Source: Mrakia gelida
Lineage: Eukaryota; Basidiomycota; Tremellomycetes; Cystofilobasidiales; Mrakiaceae
Assembly (NCBI GenBank): GCA_024345305.1
Contig: BRON01000007.1
Location: forward strand, 930,001 to 994,000
Reading direction: 5' to 3'
Length of the DNA stretch: 64,000 nucleotides
The notes under the pieces are model-generated. The model was not told the DNA's origin. It saw only the letters and a program-made list of their open reading frames with translations, and made no database searches. Within the stretch, counting starts at the first letter, position 1. Each line of letters opens with the position of its first letter. The position numbers and the translations under genes were made by a program. This document shows positions 8,903-20,357 of this stretch, in pieces.

Positions 8903-11368
8903 ATGTCAAGGTCGTTAACTTCTCCTGAAGGCGTCAAGAGAAGAGGAAGCTCACCTGGACCTTCGACTTCCTCTCCTTCTAGCTCAAACGGGCCAGGAAT
9001 CTTACCGCTCTGGGGAAGAGGAACAGGAAAGATGGTGAGTAGTATCTCCGCTTGTTTCTGGTATCAAGAAAATGTCGGCTGGGCTTGCAGAGAGGGGAGG
9101 AGCAGGGCAGACGAGCTCGAGCGAGGTGACAGCATGGAAGGAGGAGGTCGAGCTCAACATCTCGACGCCAGCAGACTTTCCGGCTCATTCGACGACGCGA
9201 AGATCTTCTCCTTATCGAGAGGAAGAGTCCCTACACGTTCGCTTTTGTCTCCCCGAGCTTCTCTTCCTACCAGAGCTTCCCTCCTCTCGCATCACCTCCG
9301 CAATCCCTCCTTCCCTGCTCCCCACGCCCCTCCTCTCAACTCGCTGACCATCTCTGCCTCTTCTCTTCTTCCTTCCCTTCCAGAAACTGCCCTTCACGTC
9401 AACCTCCGTCCGGTTAACACCTCTCAAACTTCTCCTCCTCCTCCTCACCTCAACTTTCCTCGCTCAACTCCTCCCTTCCATCCCAGCTTGGCTTGTCTGT
9501 TCGTCTCGCTCTCTCCCCTTGTCCTCCTTTTACCATCTTCCCTTCCTCTTTTCACCCTCCCATGAACTCACTCCCGCTCACTCAAGCCGACCCTGTCCTC
9601 CTCCTCGCTCTGCGTTCTCCTCAGCTCCCTCCTCCCCGCCCTTCTACGTCCCTCCTCGCCTCTTTGACCCCCTCCCTCCCAATCTCGCCCTCTCCCCTGC
9701 CAAATACTACGCCTCCGGGAAATCCATCCCGACAGATCGGATACCGAACATCGTCCACTTCGTCTTCGGGTACAAGGACCCAGGGGAGGGAGACATCGAG
9801 GGAGAGCTGATGCCTTACTACGCGTATCTCGCCGTTAGAAGTGCGTTGGTGAACATCAAACCTGAGGAGGTCCTTTTGTGAGTGCTTTCTCCTACCTTCG
9901 GGAGGGACTGACGCTTGTATCGTGGAATGCTCGTGGATGAGCTGAGAAGGGACGAGGAGGTGGTGGTAGAGGGAAGGAAGAGCAGAGACGCGTCGAACCG
10001 AATCTGACCTTCGTCTTCCCCGTCTTCGTTTCCTTTCGTCTCGCGCAGCCATCATCTCCACGAACCACGAGGACCCTTCTGGGACCTACTCAAACCTCAC
10101 CTCACCCTCGTCAAGACTCCTGCTCCCTCGGAGATATACGGAAGGAAGCTCAGTCATTTCGCTCACAAGTCGGATGTGAGCTCTCGTCTAACCCGCCCTT
10201 CCTCCTCCCTCTGTTTCTCGCTCACCTTGCTTTCGTCGCTTCGCAGGTGATCCGACTTCAAGCTCTCTCGGAGAGGGGTGGAATCTACCTCGATATCGAT
10301 ATGTTCGGTTCGTTGCCCTCGTCTCTCTTCGGTTCGAACGTTTCGTTCTCTTCGCGCGGGCGAAGCTGATATCCTCCTGATACGTTCGCTGCAGTCATCC
10401 GACCTTTCAAACCTCTCATGGAGTTCGACGTAGTCATGGCGATGGAGGCTTCGCCGAACTCGCAGAAGACGGCTCTGCAGCCTGAAGGTTCGTTGTTTCT
10501 TCGCTCCTCTCTCTTCCGTTCTCGGCTTCCTCCCTCTCGACCTCGACGCCGCAGGCTTACATCTTTTCTCTTCCTTTCGTCATGTCTCCAGGTCTCTGCA
10601 ACGCAGTCATCCTCGCTCGACCCGACTCTCGCTTCCTCGACCGCTGGCTCGCGTCGTACCAGACCTTCGACGGAGGGACCTGGGCGGGGCATTCGGTTCA
10701 GAAACCTTGGGTGAGTCACGAAACCCTCCTCTTCGCTCTACGCCTCGTCGTCGTCGAACGAAGAATCAGACGCTGACTTCTCGACGCGTCTTCGTTTCGT
10801 TCCAGGAACTCGCCCGCCAACACCCCTCGGAAATCACCGTTCTCTCGAACCGAGCGTTCTTCTGGCCTCTGTGGGAAGGCTCAGGGGAAGAGTCTCGGAT
10901 CCGCTATGTACGTTTCTCTCACCCCACCACCAAACTCTTTCCCCCGCTCGTTCGATCTCGCGTCGACTGACTTTTATCCCTCCCTCCCTCCCCTCGTGTT
11001 TGGTTTCCGCAGGTCCACGAAGAATCCACCCACGACTTCCACGCTTCAGGCCAATTCGCCTACCACACCTGGGAGTCCCTCGCTGCTCACTACCTCGAGG
11101 CGCTCACTCCTCAGGGACTGGAGGCTAGTACGAGTAGTTTTGGGAAGATGGCGAAGAGGTGCGTTCTCGCGCTCCCTCTTCTTCCTCTTTTTTGATTCGC
11201 GCGCGTTCCCTCGTCGAGCGAGAGCACTGACTCGCCGCTTTGCTTTGTTGTTGGCGCTGTAGATTCATCACCCCCGACGACGAGGGAGCCTACACGGTCT
11301 GGAAGGAGATGAAGGAGAGGGAGACGAAGAGGAGGGATGAGATTCGGGCTGCGAATCGGTCGAGTTAG
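8903..11368 (+). CDS. Glycosyltransferase family 32 (Och1-like) type II membrane protein
   Basis: The phase-consistent exons are 9384-9877, 10049-10175, 10247-10307, 10395-10487, 10592-10710, 10806-10907, 11013-11158 and 11263-11368. A first exon at 8903-9034 (MSRSLTSPEG) fits, but the 349 nt to the next exon may hide a small additional exon, so the N terminus is uncertain. A hydrophobic anchor (LKLLLLLLTSTFLAQLLP) begins 14 codons into the 9384 exon. The lumenal domain has IPNIVHFVFGYK, then GGIYLDIDMF, which contains the DXD metal and nucleotide-sugar site of GT32 enzymes. Such enzymes usually transfer mannose or a similar sugar in the Golgi; donor and acceptor are not predictable here. Confidence 0.82.
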
Positions 11369-11745
11369 AGTAGCTGAAGAGAAGAAGGGAAGGGATAAGG
11401 CGAGTCTACTGTAGCATTACTATTCGTTGAGTTCTCGTGCTTGAGCGTGTCGGTGGGAGAGTGAGAGAGGAACGAAGAAACGAGAGCGAGAACCGGAAAC
11501 CGAATCGACGACGAGCTAGTCTCTCTCTTCTCTCTCGCAGACGAGGGCATGTTGCAAGATCTACCTCGTCATGCAAATCTACTGATAATCACGTTCAATA
11601 AAACTACTACTGCTACCACCTCCACTCCCCAACCCAGCTCTCCAACCAACCGAAACCAAGCCTCCCTCCGACGACGCGCGACGACTCCCTCCGATCCGAC
11701 CGAGCGAGACGCCGAAGAGTTGATGATCCGTTGCCGTTGAGACGT
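11369..11745. other. Convergent intergenic gap
   Basis: This is 377 bp between the stops of the GT32 gene and bS21m, including AT-richer sequence near 11580-11610 that could hold polyadenylation signals (AATAAA at 11597). No gene is seen. Confidence 0.4.
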
Positions 11746-12995
11746 TTAGAGGTTGGGTGACTGTTTACGCTGTAGAAGAGCGTGAACGATCTGGACGTTT
11801 CGTCGCATCTGTTGAGGAGGATGACGTAAGGAGAGGGAAGGGAAGGGAAGGAAGGAAGGGGAAACGGTCAGCTTGAGCTTCGACTTTTTCGTATCGGTTT
11901 GGAAGGGTGAGATCCCGCTGTTCCGAGGTGCCCAGAGCTCTCGACAACAGCCCAGAGTGACCTAGCAGAGCTGCTCGTATGCCCAGCACCTCCAGCAGTC
12001 CTGCCAACACCAGCAGCAGCCTTGAGGCCACTGAGCAAAGAAAAGTCGCAAGGAAGCGTCGAACTCACAGCAACAGCAAACCTCCTCATATGCCTATCCC
12101 TCCCCAGCCTCCACTTCTTATCCGAGTTCCTCTCAAACCTCTGCTTCAACCTCTCCTCAATCCTCATGTTACTCCTCGCCACGATGAAGTTGAACTTGGT
12201 CAACGACCTCCCTACTCCTCCAGGAGGGAACTCGATCGTCCTCCCCGTCCAGTGATTCGGGATCACCCTCTTATGCAACACCTTGAACTCCTTACTCAAC
12301 TGAGCCCATCTCACCTCCGGGTCGTCCGTGGGGGGTGCAGCCAGACGAGGGAGGGTTTGGAGCAGGGGGTTGAAGGATCTGTTGGCGTTGAAGGGGGAGA
12401 CGTAGGTTGGAAGGGAGGAAGGAGGAAGTCGGGTGGGTGGAGGAGGTGAGGAGGAAGAGGAGGAAGAGGAGGCTGCTACGAGAGCGAGGTTGTCGAGAAC
12501 GAGTTGAGGGAGAGGGGTAGGGGAGGTTGAGAAGGGTGCGATGTTGAAGTTGGCGTTGTAGTAAGAGGAGGAAGGGTCGTAAGGTCCTTTGGCTTCCAGA
12601 GCGAGGAGAGCATCGGCTGCAGCTTTGGCTTCGGGTCCGTCCAGCCAGAGGGAGGCTTCCTTGTCGTAAGGACTTCCTCCGGGAGCGGTGGTTTTGATGG
12701 ATCCAGAGGCGAGAGGGGAGGAGGAGGATCCTTGGAGGTTGGTTTGGATTTGGGAGGAGGTGTAGGACGTTGAGCCGGGAGTGGAGGACGAAGGAGAGGG
12801 GGAGGAGGGCATGGCTGCTTTGGGGTTGAGGAGCATGTTCCAGATTGAGGGTTGGGCGGGAGGAGTAGGTTTGGAGTCTGAGGAGGAAGGGAGGGAGGAG
12901 GAGAAAGGTCGTCGAAGAAGGAGGGAGGAGCAGGAAGAGGTCGAGATCGAGGCTGTCGACCGAGAGAGCAGGAGTCGAGAGGTAGGGGTGGCCAT
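11746..12995 (-). CDS. MRP21: Mitochondrial ribosomal small-subunit protein bS21m (MRP21-like)
   Basis: The preferred model is exon 12995-12069 plus exon 11808-11746, giving 329 aa. The first about 215 residues are a mitochondrial presequence and Ser/Pro-rich region. The S21 domain begins near GVGRSLTKFNFIVARSNMR and continues through ERLKQRFERNSDKKWR and DRHMRRFAVA. The small last exon adds MRRNVQIVHALLQRKQ, matching the basic helix that ends S21 proteins. The 260-nt intron has CAAGCTGAC before a pyrimidine tract. The frame also stays open across the donor for 68 codons, so intron retention would give a different, low-complexity C terminus. Divergent from the F-box-like gene at 13528. Confidence 0.8.
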
Positions 12996-13527
12996 CTTGA
13001 AGGGAAGGGGAGAGCTCGCTCCTGGGGGCGGGGACGAGAGAGAGAGCGAGTTTGGAGAGAAAGGGAGGAGATGGAGGTGAGGGAAGAGGAAGGGAGGACG
13101 AGCGAGGTCGACGCAAAAGAGACAGATTCAGAAAAAGTCACCCCGAACATCTCCTTCATTTTGGACTCTCTTCTATACCTCTCAGCATGAGGAAACGGGA
13201 AGTAGATCTTTCGAAGTTATGGGCTAGGTTTAGCACAAAAAAAAAGGCAGGAAGCGTCGCCGCTCCCAACCTCGTCTTTCGCGACGCGCCTCTCCATCTC
13301 CAGCTTTCTTCTCGGAAGAAGTCTTTGACACTGGCTAGCCGCTGAGAGCTCAGCAGAGGATCGGGAACTTGTCGCTTGAGGTCGGAGAGGATGGAAAACT
13401 TTCCTTGACGACGCGAGGTCGTCCCAAAATCGACGGTCGAAACTTCAAACTTCCGATCTTGCTCCCGACATCCATCTTCTCTCTTCCCTTCCCTCCCTTT
13501 TTCCTTGCGCTTTCGTCGTCTTCGCTC
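12996..13527. promoter_or_regulatory. Divergent intergenic region, bS21m and F-box-like gene
   Basis: These 532 bp lie between two start codons that face away from each other. The side near 13000-13110 is GA-rich on the plus strand, that is, a pyrimidine-rich leader for the minus-strand gene. No RNA gene or specific operator is seen. Confidence 0.4.
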
Positions 13528-14875
13528 ATGCTTCCTGTCACGGCCAATTCAGATCGGATGCGCTCCGGTCAGTCCAAACGACCTAAGGCAGCGGACGGAG
13601 GGCGAAGCTGACTTTGCCTTCCTCTCCACCTGTCGGATTCTTGCAGCGTTGGAGCAGAAGAGGTACGAAGCGTTTCTCGTCTGGGACGACCCCTCCGAGC
13701 AGTATCGTAGAGCTTTATCGAGTCGTGAGTACTTCTTCCGGATCAGAGTCTGGCAGAATGAGCGCTGAGTAAGGGCAAAAGGGGAGAGAAGGAAGGTGAG
13801 GTGCAGTCTTGAACGAGCTCAACTTCTCCCTCCCTTCTTTCCTTTGCAGCACCAGCTTCTTCGCCCGAGTATCCCGCTTACCTCGAGTTCAGGATGTCAA
13901 GGGTAAGCTATGAATCTCATACTTGACTTGAAGGCAGATTACCTGACACCTTTTCCGTTTGTTCAGATCGTTCCCTTCCGTCGTCGTTTTCCTTGGGATG
14001 TTTCCGCCCTCGTCCTGGAACAGTGCGATGCAGCGACCCTCGCCGATCTCTCTCAAGTCTGTTACGACTTCCTCGTCGCAGGTTCGGACTACCTCTACGG
14101 GACCGTCAACGTCAGGTCAATCTACAGGCTTGGGAAGCTCTTCTGCGAAAGGGAGCTGGACGACGCGATGGTGAGCTCCTCCACGTCTTGCCTCGTTCTC
14201 TCTTTCATTCAAGCTTGACTGACCCTGATCTTCACTCTTGGGAAGTCTCGAATCAACCCCTATCTATCCCTCTCCAGAACCCACGCCGTCAATCTCCGAT
14301 TCAACTGGGTCGACCACCGTCCAAACCTCGATTTCTCCAGACTCGAAACGGACGATCCCCTTCCACTCGACCTCCTCACCCTCTCCTTCCCAACCGAAGA
14401 CGAAGATAGCCTCCTCCCAATCCTCGAAACCCTCCTCCCAATCTTCAACCCGGTCCAGTTCTCTATCTCCAGGTTCAATCGCCTAAAGCGAACCGTCAAG
14501 GAGGGGGCCTCTCCTTCGTTCAGGATCGGAAGTCAGCTTCTCTGGGAGTGGACGAGGACATCCTTGATTGAGGCGAAGGGAGGGCTGCCAGTCGCTCGAA
14601 GTAAATTCGCTGGTCTTCCCAACCCGAAGAAGTCGGAACGTCGTGTCTTTCGTCTTCACGTCGCGACGTTCTTGTTCGAGGAGGATTTGGAGGTCGCCAA
14701 CCTCGTCGATTACCTGGTGAAGTGGAGGCTAGTTTATGGGCTAAGTGAAATGCAGGAGGGATCGTTCGTTCTTGTGGTGAAGTCGGAGGAGGAGAAAAAG
14801 AAGGTGGAGGGATGGGTCCTCGCGACGGACGCTCGATGGAGATCGCTCTTTGCAGTCCACCTGGAGGTCGCTTAA
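13528..14875 (+). CDS. F-box-like protein, five exons
   Basis: Exons are 13528-13567, 13647-13724, 13850-13902, 13967-14170 and 14246-14875, giving 334 aa with all phases consistent. The F-box-like motif lies in exon 4 (FPWDVSALVLEQCDAATLAD, then LSQVCYDFLVAGSDYLY). The long last exon is a leucine-rich region with no named domain. The ATG at 13528 is the first in frame; 13558 is an alternative 10 codons downstream. All four introns are short with CTGAC or a close variant. It probably acts as an SCF adaptor, but the divergent F-box makes that an inference. It is not obviously a copy of the other F-box genes in this window. Confidence 0.7.
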
Positions 14876-17136
14876 GGTGTGTACGAGTCCAATCCTTCGA
14901 TTTTTCTGCAATCGACCGTACTGACCTCGTTCTTCGCCTCGTTCTCTCAGTTCAAATTGTCGACGCGTCGCCTTCCCACCTCTCGTCCCTCGCTCCCTTC
15001 TTCGACCTCGGCTTCTTCCTCTCCTTACTCCCAATCCAACCCACGACTTTCATACCCACGGATCAGCCGAGGTGCGTTATCGATTCTTTTTTGAGAACAG
15101 TCCCCGAGTCGTGAAGAAGCGAAGCTGACCTCGACGCGTCCATCTTTCTTTTCATCTCTTCGTTTCATCCTCCCGGCCCCCACTCGTCCTCCACCTCTCC
15201 TCAAATATACTCGCGTACTTCATCTCTCGTGCCTCACACTTCGCTCTCTTTCTCTACTATATCATCTCCAGTGCCGATCTCCGTCCCTTTGTTCACGTCG
15301 TTGTCGTTTCGCTCGTTTACTCCAGCTCCGCCTCTCACCTTCGACGTCACCTTACCCCCTTCCTTCTCTACCCACGACTCTTTTCTACCATACCTACAGT
15401 ACGACGCTCCGACCTACGATGCCCTCCCTTTGTTCTCTCGCGCAGAAAACGAAACGAAACGAGCTCTGTCCTTCTCTTCGGTCGAGACGTTTCAAAGCTC
15501 ACCCATCTTCTTCGTCCCTCCCTCGACCCGCCTTCCTTCCATTCCTATTCAACGAAACTTCCGCTAGCACCAGTGGGTGACTGATAAAGCTGACTTGCTC
15601 GTTCCTAGATTCTTTTGTTCTTGAAGGATGAAGGGAAGGAAGAGAACAGACTCGCGGTTCTGTTTCGACTGAGACCTTCGAGGAAAAGGTTCGTCTCGTC
15701 TGCGAGTCTTTGAGCTCGAGGAGAGTTGAGCTCTACTTGAGTCGAACGAAAATCTGACTTGGGAGTCTCAACGTGCCGGGGGTGGCTTGAATGCCGAGGG
15801 AGGGTTGGAAGGGACGCGAAGGCAAATCAAGGTCGACGACGATGAGACGCGTCGTCGGTCGTCGAGATGGCTGAACTTTCGATTCCATTCGCCAGAAGGT
15901 TCTCCCTGGGCTGAGATCGCCAGCAGCTCTTGGCACGGAAGTTCTTCCCTGCTCGCGAAGATCCTGGACCCTCTCCTACCGGATCGAGGTAAAAGAGAGG
16001 GAGGGAACGAGAAAGAACAACAGGACAACGCAACGGGTTGTGGAAGATCCTTGCCCGGCTCGTTGCTTAACCGTGAGTGTTTTCGCCTTCCTTTTGTCCC
16101 TATCTTCCTTTTAATCTATACTTTTTGTGTGCCTACGGCGTCCCAAAGAGCGCTTGGCTGGATCTGAAGAGGGTTGGTGTCGCTCGTCGTTCGGTTTTGA
16201 GCGAGACGCGTCGAGACAGAGTGTGGAAAGGCCCATTTTCGGCGCGCCGGCACTGTATTCTAGTAGATCTTTATCCCGGAAAGTAGAGCCTCTGACGCTC
16301 ATCTCTCTAGAGCTTCGTAGAGATGAGGAAGCAGGGGAAGGTTGCGGAAAGCACGACCGGTGAACGTCGGCGCGACGCGTCCCCCCTCCCCCCTCCCCCC
16401 CCTTCCCCTTCTTTCCAAACGTGCTCTATGACCTTGTTTGTCGTTTCGTTCCCTCGTTGTTCTGTAGCTTTTGGTCAGCCTCCTACAGCCTTCTCCCTTC
16501 TTCTGTTCGAAAGGGCTGGGGGATCAGTTTGATTCGTTTGGTTTTCTCGTTCCTTGTCCTCCTCTCCCTTTCATTGCTGTGCCGGACTAACCACTAGAGA
16601 ACGTGAAACAGAGCCAGGAGCGCTGGTCTACCACACTGTGAATATGGGACCTCCGCTTCCTTGCCCCCCAACATCCATCTTTCGCTTTCACCGAGCCCTC
16701 CATCTCGTTCCTCAAGTCTCCCCTCCCCCTCGCTCTCAAACGCACAAGCTCAACTCGACTCTCCCTTCGCCCTCCTACTCCCACCCACCCCCCAAACCCC
16801 TCCTTCCTTCGCCCAACCGTTTGGCGGTCGTTCCCTTCCCCTCTGAACCTTGTAGCTCTCTAAGACCCTCCCCTCTAGTCCGCTCGTAGATCACGAAACC
16901 AGGAAAGGAAACGAAGTTCCGCCGACGACCCACCCCCGAACGACCAGTGCCTTCCTTCTTTCGCTTCCTCCTCCCTTTCAACCTCCCAACCACCACAACC
17001 CTCCTCCTCTCCTCCTCAACAACCTCCACTACCCCCACCACCACCACCTTCTTCTCGTCCTATCATCCATCCCATCCTCTATCCTCCTCCTCCTCCTCCT
17101 CTCTCCTCTTCGACGCTTCAGCAAACGAACGACGAC
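14876..17136. other. Gene-free stretch of 2.3 kb
   Basis: No supported gene was found on either strand; ORFs here are short Ser/Pro/Leu low-complexity frames. It holds five GACGCGTC palindromes (14962, 15133, 15846, 16205, 16374), a C-rich tract near 16380-16404 and a long CT-rich leader-like region (16660-17110) before the next gene. A run starting GTGTGT just after the F-box stop and ending CTCTCAG at 14950 could be a 3'-UTR intron. Confidence 0.4.
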
Positions 17137-19162
17137 ATGTCTTCCGAGAACACGGCCACCTTCCTCCAGATCCTCTCCCTCCTCGCAAAGATCAGCGAGT
17201 GCGTTCAATCAGGAGCCAAAGTAGAGAAGACGACGGCTCTCCTCAAGGAAACTGTGAGTTAGATCTTCACGAGAAGAGCGAGAGGGAGGGAAAGAGGGAG
17301 GGAAGCGGTGGACTGACGAGCTCGAGGACCCCTCGCTCCCGACTGACTTCTTTTCACCCTTCGTTCCTCACTCCAGGTGGGATTGGTCTCTTGCCTCTCA
17401 GTCGCGATCCTCGTCCCTGATATCCCTCAGCACAAAGCTAGAGGTTAGTACAACTTTTCCTTCCTTCCACTTCCACCCAAGCTCCTTCCCTCCCCGGGCG
17501 CGGCGAGTCCTCGCGCTCGCTCACAATCCCCCTCGAACTCCTTCCCCTCTTCTTCCTTCCTTCCTCTCCTTTCCTCCCTCGGTCTCATATCCTTCTTCCG
17601 AACTACAGCAACATCGTCGCAACTGAGACTGACATCCCTGTTCCTTTTCTTGCTTTCGATCGCGCTACGTACCTGTTCACAGCCGATGGCTACCCCTCTT
17701 CTCCCAAGGTGCCTTCAGTGACCTCTTCGTCTGAGAACGGAGAGAAGGAACAGGTTTTCTACATCGAAAACGCCAGGAGTGAGTTCTCCTTCCTTCCCTC
17801 TTCCCACCTTTGCATCAAGACCAGCTTCCTCGCATCCCTCGATTTTCTTTTCGAAGTCATCTTTCGTCGATCCTCGTCGCGTCGACTGACACTCAACTTT
17901 TTGCCCTTGCTCGTTTCAGGTTCGACCACCTCCGTCCCCACCTCTCCCTCGTCTCCCTCTTCGGCTTCCGGAAACTCTCCCGCTCCCACTTCGAACCTTC
18001 ATCAGCACATGAGCACTCCCATGGGAGGACCAGGATCCAAGACCTTCCTTCACCACTCCAACACCAACGCCGTCAACCGAGGTCTTCTCACTCCTCCTCC
18101 CTCCGACGGCAACAAGCCCACTTGGTCGACTACTACTGCTACTCCCGGAGCTGGAGTTCAGACGAGGATCCCTGGAAGCCCTATGGGAACTCCTCTCGCT
18201 GGAAAGGGTTCCGTCGGGTTGGGTTTGGGCTTGGGAGGAAACAAGGATGGTTTGGAGTTGCCGCTCGGATTTGGTGAGTCCGGCTATTCCTTTGAACGCC
18301 TTCCCTCCGACCTCGGGTCGATACGGGTATCTCGATCTACAGGAGGAAGATCATAAGCTGACTCTCGTCCTGCTTCTCGTCGTCTCCTCGTTCAGAATCG
18401 ACCGGCGATCCCACCACCTCGGACTCGGACTTCTACCTTCGAGCCATGTTCCATCGACTCGCCGGTCAAGGAGTCCAGGAGGCTTACGATGCTACGCTCA
18501 AGCTCTCTGGAGCTACCGTCCTCGATGGGGTTCTGTTCAGGTTCAAGATCACGTTCGTCGAAACCTCCCTCGTCAGCTTCGAACGACGCGTCGATAATTC
18601 CTCGACTGACGACTCTTCCCTTTCTTCGCCCTTTTTTATGACTGCAGCGATGCTTACTTCAACCCCGAGACCTACAACTACTCTGAGTCGCTCTCGAGGG
18701 ACGACGGATTCTCTGGCTTCCGGTTAGTCGCGTCTCGTTTCGCTCGTCTTCGCCGCGTCGTCGCTTTGCTCTTCCCGATCGCTGACGTCTCCTCTGTCCT
18801 CTTCGAATCACAGATACAACAACAAGAACGGCTCTGTTTACATCCGATTCGAAGAGCCCACCGGTCCCAGAATCTCATTCATTCGACACGCCAACCCTCC
18901 CTACGTGATCCCCTACTCCTCTCCCTCCTCCCACCTCCGAACTCCCCTCCGATCTCCTCCCGCCGCCGCCAACAGCGCCTCCTTCTCCCTCGACCAAGGC
19001 ATGATGATGGGTCTCGGAGCTCGAGGAGGTCCTCCTCCCCACATGCAGCAGCAGATGCACCAGCTTCGCGCTGGACCTCTCGGAGGCGAGCGAGTCATGA
19101 TGGGTGGAGCCGGAGGAGGAGCTGGAGCCAACAAGTTCTCCGTCCAGGACTTCTGGAACTAA
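17137..19162 (+). CDS. Protein of unknown function, Ser/Pro/Gly-rich, seven exons
   Basis: Exons are 17137-17253, 17377-17443, 17683-17778, 17920-18273, 18396-18552, 18648-18722 and 18814-19162, giving 404 aa; every junction keeps phase. Residues 1-60 form a helical segment (FLQILSLLAKISECVQSGAK). Residues about 95-215 are Ser/Thr/Pro/Gly low complexity. The conserved-looking part spans exons 5-7: DSDFYLRAMFHRLAGQGVQE, then GSVYIRFEEPTGPRISFIRH. The tail is Met/Gly/Gln-rich and ends KFSVQDFWN. I do not recognise the family. The second intron (239 nt) is long and could hide a small exon. Codon use is like the neighbouring genes, so it is likely real. Confidence 0.65.
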
Positions 19163-20357
19163 GGCCGGGAATCGGATCGAGGGAGGGAGGTGGTGCTGGC
19201 GTGTAGTTAGGCGTCTTTCTTCTCGTCGTCGTTGTTTCTTTTCCTCTCTTGTCTTTTTTTTCGCTGTTCTCTCCTCTCTCTCTCTCAATTGCTTTTGCAC
19301 CCACTACCACTACCACCACCCCACGCACTTCTTGGACACCCTTTCTCTTCTCTCTTGCATCTGCTTTCTTTCCATACGATACCTTTCGCTCTCTCTCTCG
19401 TTCGCAACCTCCGTTTTCGCTCTTCTCTCGCTTTGTTTTTTGTCACCCTTCTCGTAGCTTAGCTTTCTTCTCGCTCGTCCGCGTCTCTCACTCTAACGAC
19501 CTCCTCTCTCTCTTCTCTTCACGTACATACACAACCCTCTTTGCTTTACCTTCTCGTTCTCCTTCGCATAGCACTTCCCAACCCAACACCACATGTTTAC
19601 CTTTTCTTTTCTTTCACTCGTAGTACGTACTCGTTCACTCTCAATCTCTTACTCTCTCTCATCTGTCAGCGGGCTCTTTGTTCATCTTTTGTCTCTCTCC
19701 CCTCCCCTCCCTCGTATAGCTTTCCCCCCCTCGCGCGCAACGATCGCGACGCGTCGTCGACGCCCGGGTTCTTCCTCTCTTTGCTTTCCTTTCTAGTTTA
19801 GTTTAGGCTTAGGATTTACGATCTCTCCCTCCTTTCTTGATTATGATGACTGATCAACTGTCTACTGCTCGTGCGATCTGCTCTGTTCGAGAGGGAGAGG
19901 AGAGCGGGAGGAGGCGACGCACGCGACGTCGAGGCTTCGGTCTTCCCTCTGCTGAGCTGGACTCAGAGTATCGAGCAGCCAAGCAGTAGAGAACACCTGT
20001 GGTGATCCGACAAGACCACCAAAGAGGTTCTGGCTTCGTCTGAAGGTCACAGATCAGAGCGAGTCGGGCGACGAGGTCGGAGAAAGTCGAACGAGCTAGC
20101 GCGAAGCTCGCAGAATCAAATTTGCTCCCGTCTCCGAGAAGCAAAGTCTCAGTGCCTCTTCTCAGTCACGAACAGCAGTTTTGCCTCTTCTCGACCGATT
20201 CTCCCCCACCCCTCTCTGTCTGTCTTCCTTTCCCTCGCGACCACCGCCCGAAAACTCGACCCTCCTCTTTTCGAACCGAGCTCGTTGTTCTCCTCCTTCC
20301 CTCAAACCAACTCTCTCCCCTTCTACCCACCTTACCAACCTTCTACCTTTCTCAACT
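19163..20357. other. Intergenic, strongly pyrimidine-rich
   Basis: About 1.2 kb between the unknown gene and eIF3j. From 19210 to 19800 the plus strand is almost continuous T/C-rich sequence, with a GACGCGTC at 19748-19755. No supported ORF or RNA gene. The last 200 bp is the CT-rich leader of eIF3j. Confidence 0.4.

Noticed and set aside
9072..9347. Alternative exon of the GT32 gene between 9035 and 9383
   Set aside because: Several GT-AG combinations exist, but none keeps phase and adds recognisable sequence, so only the uncertainty is recorded.
15229..15567. 112-aa plus-strand ORF in the gene-free stretch
   Set aside because: Ser/Pro/Phe low complexity from CT-rich DNA, no domain and no splice partners.
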